From positions 1 to 8,051 of the forward strand of contig CBEVGD010000080.1 of the NCBI GenBank assembly GCA_965549355.1: a stretch of DNA of 8,051 bases. Reading direction: 5' to 3'. A model generated the notes under the pieces. That model was given only the letters and a program-made list of their open reading frames with translations, did no database searches and was not told the origin of the DNA. Each line of letters begins with the position of its first letter. Within the stretch, counting starts at the first letter, position 1. The position numbers were made by a program, and so were the translations under genes. Below are positions 5,227 to 8,051 of this stretch, in pieces. The DNA comes from M55B120 sp965549355. GTDB lineage: Bacteria > Actinomycetota > Humimicrobiia > Humimicrobiales > Humimicrobiaceae.

Positions 5227-6009
5227 TTAACCTTTAAATAATCTTAATAATCTTGCCAGGGTCTCCTTCATCTCTCCCCTGTTTACGATCATATCGACCT
5301 GGCCGTTTTTTAGATTTCTTTCAGACAGGCCAAAATCTTCAGGCATTTCTTCTTTAATCGTCTGTTTCACTACCCGCGGTCCCGCAAAACAAAACAAAGC
5401 CCCGGGCTCTGCAATGATTATATCGGCAATTGTAGAAAAACTCGCACTCACTCCCCCTGTTGTAGGATGGGCTATTACTGAAATGTATGGGATTTTTCTT
5501 TCCATGACCCTTGTGATACTTGATACAGTTTTTGCCATCTGCATGAGAGATATTATCCCTTCCTGCATCCTCGCACCTCCCGATGCCGAAAAAAGTATCA
5601 GGGGAATATTCTTTTCAATGCTTAAATCCGACAGGTTCTTTATCTTCTCGCCGACAACACTGCCCATGCTGCCGCCCATAAAACCAAAGTCCATCACGCC
5701 AAGAGCAGCTTCATGGCCATCGATCCTTGCTCCCCCGGTTATTATTGCGCTATTCAGGCCGGTTTTTAATCTTGCTTCCTTTAATCGTTCCGGATATGAC
5801 TTGAGATCATAGAATTTTAAAAAATCAACAGAACTCAAATTGCTGTCTTGCTCTATAAAACTGTTTTCATCGGTAGTTATCTGGACTCTTTCCCTGCAGC
5901 TGATAGAGAAATGATTGTTGCAGTATGGACATACCATATGGTTCAAAAGATATATTTCTCTTTCAATATCTTTATTGCAGGATCTGCATTTTATTTTTTT
6001 ATTGGCCAT
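5227..6009 (-). CDS. accD: Acetyl-CoA carboxylase carboxyltransferase, beta subunit
   Basis: 260 aa, short against ~285-304 in E. coli and B. subtilis. Residues 8-30 form the zinc ribbon, C8-x2-C11 and C27-x2-C30, which in AccD helps bind nucleic acid and substrate. The carboxyltransferase core follows: TGGARIDG (91-98), GVMDFGFMGGSMGSVVGEK (104-122), SASGGARMQEG (141-151), LMQMAKT (155-161), HPTTGGVSASFS (181-192), EPGALFCFAGPRVVKQTI (201-218) and the PEDF motif (223-226). The missing length is all before the zinc ribbon (about 19 residues relative to E. coli). The start is forced: the frame upstream runs into a TGA with no other ATG, GTG or TTG. The ATG lies inside the fabF end (11-bp overlap), and the ribosome-binding site is weak, which suggests translational coupling to fabF. 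Partner of the adjacent AccA. Confidence 0.96.
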   Translation of the reverse strand: MANKKIKCRSCNKDIEREIYLLNHMVCPYCNNHFSISCRERVQITTDENSFIEQDSNLSSVDFLKFYDLKSYPERLKEARLKTGLNSAIITGGARIDGHEAALGVMDFGFMGGSMGSVVGEKIKNLSDLSIEKNIPLILFSASGGARMQEGIISLMQMAKTVSSITRVMERKIPYISVIAHPTTGGVSASFSTIADIIIAEPGALFCFAGPRVVKQTIKEEMPEDFGLSERNLKNGQVDMIVNRGEMKETLARLLRLFKG

Positions 6010-7258
6010 ATTTTTTAAATCCCAGTGTCACATTATGCCCCCCGAATCCCATTGAATTGGAGAGGGCCACATCCACCTTTTTTTCCTGCTTTACTCTGGC
6101 CGTATAATCAAGGTCACATAAAGGACCGGGATTATCCAGATTGATTGTCGGCGGAATAATACCGGTATTTATAGCCATTATGGCCGCTACCGCCTCTACG
6201 GCTCCGGATGCTCCAAGACAATGCCCTGTCATAGATTTTGTGGAGCTGACATTCAGCTTGTAAGCATGTTCCCCAAAACATCTTTTGATCCCCCTAGTTT
6301 CTGTGATATCATTTAATGGCGTAGAGGTCCCGTGCGCATTTATATAATCCACATCTTCCTTTAAAATATTTCCTTCCTCCAAACATATAGACATACACCG
6401 GGCAATATTTGTTCCAGATTCTTCAGGGGCCGTTATGTGGAAGGCTTCTCCAGACATACCATAACCAAATATCTCACAATAGATCCTGGCTCCCCTCGAG
6501 AGAGCATATTCGAGTTCTTCAAGTACTATCATGCCTGAACCCTCTCCCATCACAAATCCATCCCTGTCTCTGTCAAAGGGTCTTGAAGCAGCCTCGGGGT
6601 CATCATTTCTGCCGGACATGGCGTTCATATTTGAAAAACCAGACATTGCCATCGGAGTTATAGCGGCTTCGCTTCCCCCTGTTATCATCGCATCTGCCAG
6701 TCCCCTCTTTATTATCTCAAAAGCATCTCCTATGGCATTTGATCCGGCCGCACATGCAGTTGTGGTCGTTGAGACAGGCCCCCTGGCTCCGCAGATTATC
6801 GAGACATGTGCCGCAGCCATATTTGATATCAACATAGGTATAATAAATGGGCTCACTTTATCGGCACCCTTCTCAAGAAGCCTTATATGCTGCTCCTCCA
6901 GCGTACCGATCCCTCCTATCCCGCTTCCGACGATTACTCCGACTCTGCTGGAGTTCTTATCATCAATGATCAGTCCGCTGTCAGACATAGCCTCATTTGA
7001 TGATTTGACTGCAAACTGTGAAAATCTGTCCATCCTCCTCGCTGTTTTGGGATCAATATAGTCTCCGGGTTTAAAATCATTTATCTGTGCAGCTATCCTG
7101 CATGATAATTTCGATACATCTATTCTTTCAACCGGTGTTACGCCTGATCTTCCATTTATAAGGCCGTCCCAGCTCTTTTCAACATCCAGGCCCAGGGCCG
7201 TTAAAAGTCCAAGTCCTGTGACTACTACTCTTCTTTGCTGTCCCATTATATCAGGCAT
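5999..7258 (-). CDS. fabF: 3-oxoacyl-[acyl-carrier-protein] synthase II (KAS II)
   Basis: 419 aa (typical ~410-415). It condenses malonyl-ACP with acyl-ACP to extend the fatty-acid chain by two carbons; cytoplasmic. The thiolase-fold halves show VVVTGLGLLTALG (11-23), nucleophile C169 in TTTTACAAGS (164-173), RPFDRDRDGFVMGEG (226-240), catalytic H309 in NAHGTSTPLND (307-317), K341 and H346 in STKSMTGHCLGASGAVEA (339-356), and gate residue F405 in GFGGHN. The Cys-His-His triad is the KAS I/II class, and the length and MGFGGHN end fit FabF. Two starts are possible, M1 (7258) and M5 (7246). GGAG at 7264-7267 fits M1 with short spacing and leaves nothing for M5, so M1 is chosen. It lies 57 nt after fabG with no acpP between, and its end overlaps accD by 11 bp. 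Confidence 0.97.
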   Translation of the reverse strand: MPDIMGQQRRVVVTGLGLLTALGLDVEKSWDGLINGRSGVTPVERIDVSKLSCRIAAQINDFKPGDYIDPKTARRMDRFSQFAVKSSNEAMSDSGLIIDDKNSSRVGVIVGSGIGGIGTLEEQHIRLLEKGADKVSPFIIPMLISNMAAAHVSIICGARGPVSTTTTACAAGSNAIGDAFEIIKRGLADAMITGGSEAAITPMAMSGFSNMNAMSGRNDDPEAASRPFDRDRDGFVMGEGSGMIVLEELEYALSRGARIYCEIFGYGMSGEAFHITAPEESGTNIARCMSICLEEGNILKEDVDYINAHGTSTPLNDITETRGIKRCFGEHAYKLNVSSTKSMTGHCLGASGAVEAVAAIMAINTGIIPPTINLDNPGPLCDLDYTARVKQEKKVDVALSNSMGFGGHNVTLGFKKYGQ

Positions 7259-7315
7259 CGATTCTCCATTTCTTTTCTAATGATTAATAATACTGCTACT
7301 TTGAGGCACAGTTTC

Positions 7316-8051
7316 TTATATGCCCATTCCCCCATCGACTCCAAGGACCGTGCCGGTTATATAGTCCGAGTCTTTACTGGCCAGAAACAGCACAGCTTTT
7401 GCAACATCATCAACACTGCCCAGTTTTCCTGTGGGGATCTGCCCCAGGAGCATCTCCCTGACTTTATCTGGAAGTTTTCCGGTCATGTCTGTCTCAATAT
7501 ACCCCGGAGCAACAGCATTCACCAGAATATTCCTGCCTGCCAGCTCCCTTGCCAGTGTCTTTGTAAGGCCGATAAGTCCGGCTTTGGATGCTGAATAATT
7601 TGCCTGGCCCGCATTTCCGTGCACACCTACTATTGAGGCCATGTTGATTATCTTTCCGCTTCTTGCCCTTACCATATGTTTTACTGCAAATTTAGAACAG
7701 ATAAATGCGCCGGTAAGGTTTATATCGATGACTTTCTTCCAGTCTTTGACTTTCATCCTTAAGATCAGATTATCCAATGTTATGCCTGCATTGTTGACCA
7801 GGATATCCACTCTCCCATATTCCTGAACAACCGTATTGATGGTCTCCTCTACATTCTCCTCATTGGTAATATCTACCATATAGAAGACTGCACTGCCGCT
7901 TCCATGCTCTTTATTAAATTCTGCTGCTGTCTTTTTGCCCGCATCCCCGTTTACATCGAAAATTACTACTTTCCCGCCTTCTTTTAAAAATTCCGCACAT
8001 ATGGTTTTACCTATGCCCCTGGCTCCTCCGGTCACTATTGCTATTTTATCT
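7316..8051 (-). CDS. fabG: 3-oxoacyl-[acyl-carrier-protein] reductase (5' end beyond the window)
   Basis: An NADPH-dependent reductase of 3-oxoacyl-ACP, a short-chain dehydrogenase, cytoplasmic. The frame stays open to the window edge: before the GTG at 8035 the codons read D-K-I-A-I, so that GTG is the Val of IVTGG and not the start. The real start lies a few codons outside. Numbering from this Val: nucleotide-binding TGGARGIG (2-9), D55 (MVDIT), NNAG (81-84), and the catalytic tetrad N106, S134, Y147, K151 (NYSASKAG). PGYIETDMT (177-185) and the C-terminal GVDGGMGI are typical of FabG. The total, ~245-250 aa, fits the family (E. coli 244). It is first of the visible operon; fabD/fabK or acpP may lie beyond the edge. 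Generic SDR paralogues exist, but its position next to fabF supports FabG. Confidence 0.93.
   Translation of the reverse strand, partial: DKIAIVTGGARGIGKTICAEFLKEGGKVVIFDVNGDAGKKTAAEFNKEHGSGSAVFYMVDITNEENVEETINTVVQEYGRVDILVNNAGITLDNLILRMKVKDWKKVIDINLTGAFICSKFAVKHMVRARSGKIINMASIVGVHGNAGQANYSASKAGLIGLTKTLARELAGRNILVNAVAPGYIETDMTGKLPDKVREMLLGQIPTGKLGSVDDVAKAVLFLASKDSDYITGTVLGVDGGMGI

Noticed and set aside
8033..8035. GTG at 8035 as the fabG start
   Set aside because: The frame continues upstream to the window edge and encodes the conserved beta-strand (K-I-A-I-V) that precedes TGGARGIG, so the start lies outside.

Overview
The window is chromosomal DNA from an AT-rich bacterium. A PrpC-type phosphatase sits beside a membrane PASTA Ser/Thr kinase, the fatty-acid genes are clustered (fabG-fabF-accD-accA), and Arg/Ile codons are rich in AGA/AGG/ATA. 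This points to a Firmicutes-like or other Gram-positive-type (Terrabacteria) lineage. The sequence alone does not fix the phylum. The left ~1.6 kb is clearly more AT-rich than the fatty-acid genes.

Layout. (1) 1-377: a stand-alone Phd/YefM-type antitoxin gene on +, with a TGTACA palindrome in its promoter and no toxin gene after it. (2) 378-690: a complete tRNA-Leu(CAG) gene on the minus strand. Directly downstream of its 3' end is a GC-richer, repeat-filled cassette that ends in a second exact copy of the tRNA 3' end (27 bp, 432-458 and 598-624). (3) 691-984: a divergent intergenic region with a candidate promoter for each side. (4) 985-1608: a small membrane 4Fe-4S protein of the NapH/CcoG-like group. 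(5) 1678-4230: a prpC-prkC signalling pair, the phosphatase with no Shine-Dalgarno and the kinase starting at TTG. (6) 4251-8051, all on minus and convergent with prkC: accA, accD, fabF and the 5'-truncated fabG.

How the genes work together. FabG and FabF carry out the reduction and condensation steps of type II fatty-acid elongation. AccD and AccA form the carboxyltransferase that makes malonyl-CoA. They are read in the order fabG, fabF, accD, accA, with an 11-bp overlap (fabF/accD) and a 1-nt gap (accD/accA), so they are one operon. acpP, accB, fabZ and accC, often found inside such clusters, are absent from this stretch. PrpC and PrkC form the usual opposing phosphatase/kinase pair, the kinase sensing the cell envelope through extracellular PASTA repeats.

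Most of the window is ordinary housekeeping sequence. The part that conventional genes do not explain is the tRNA-tail duplication and its cassette at about 432-560, which looks like a tRNA-targeted repeat or integration scar. The orphan antitoxin with its operator is the second point of interest.
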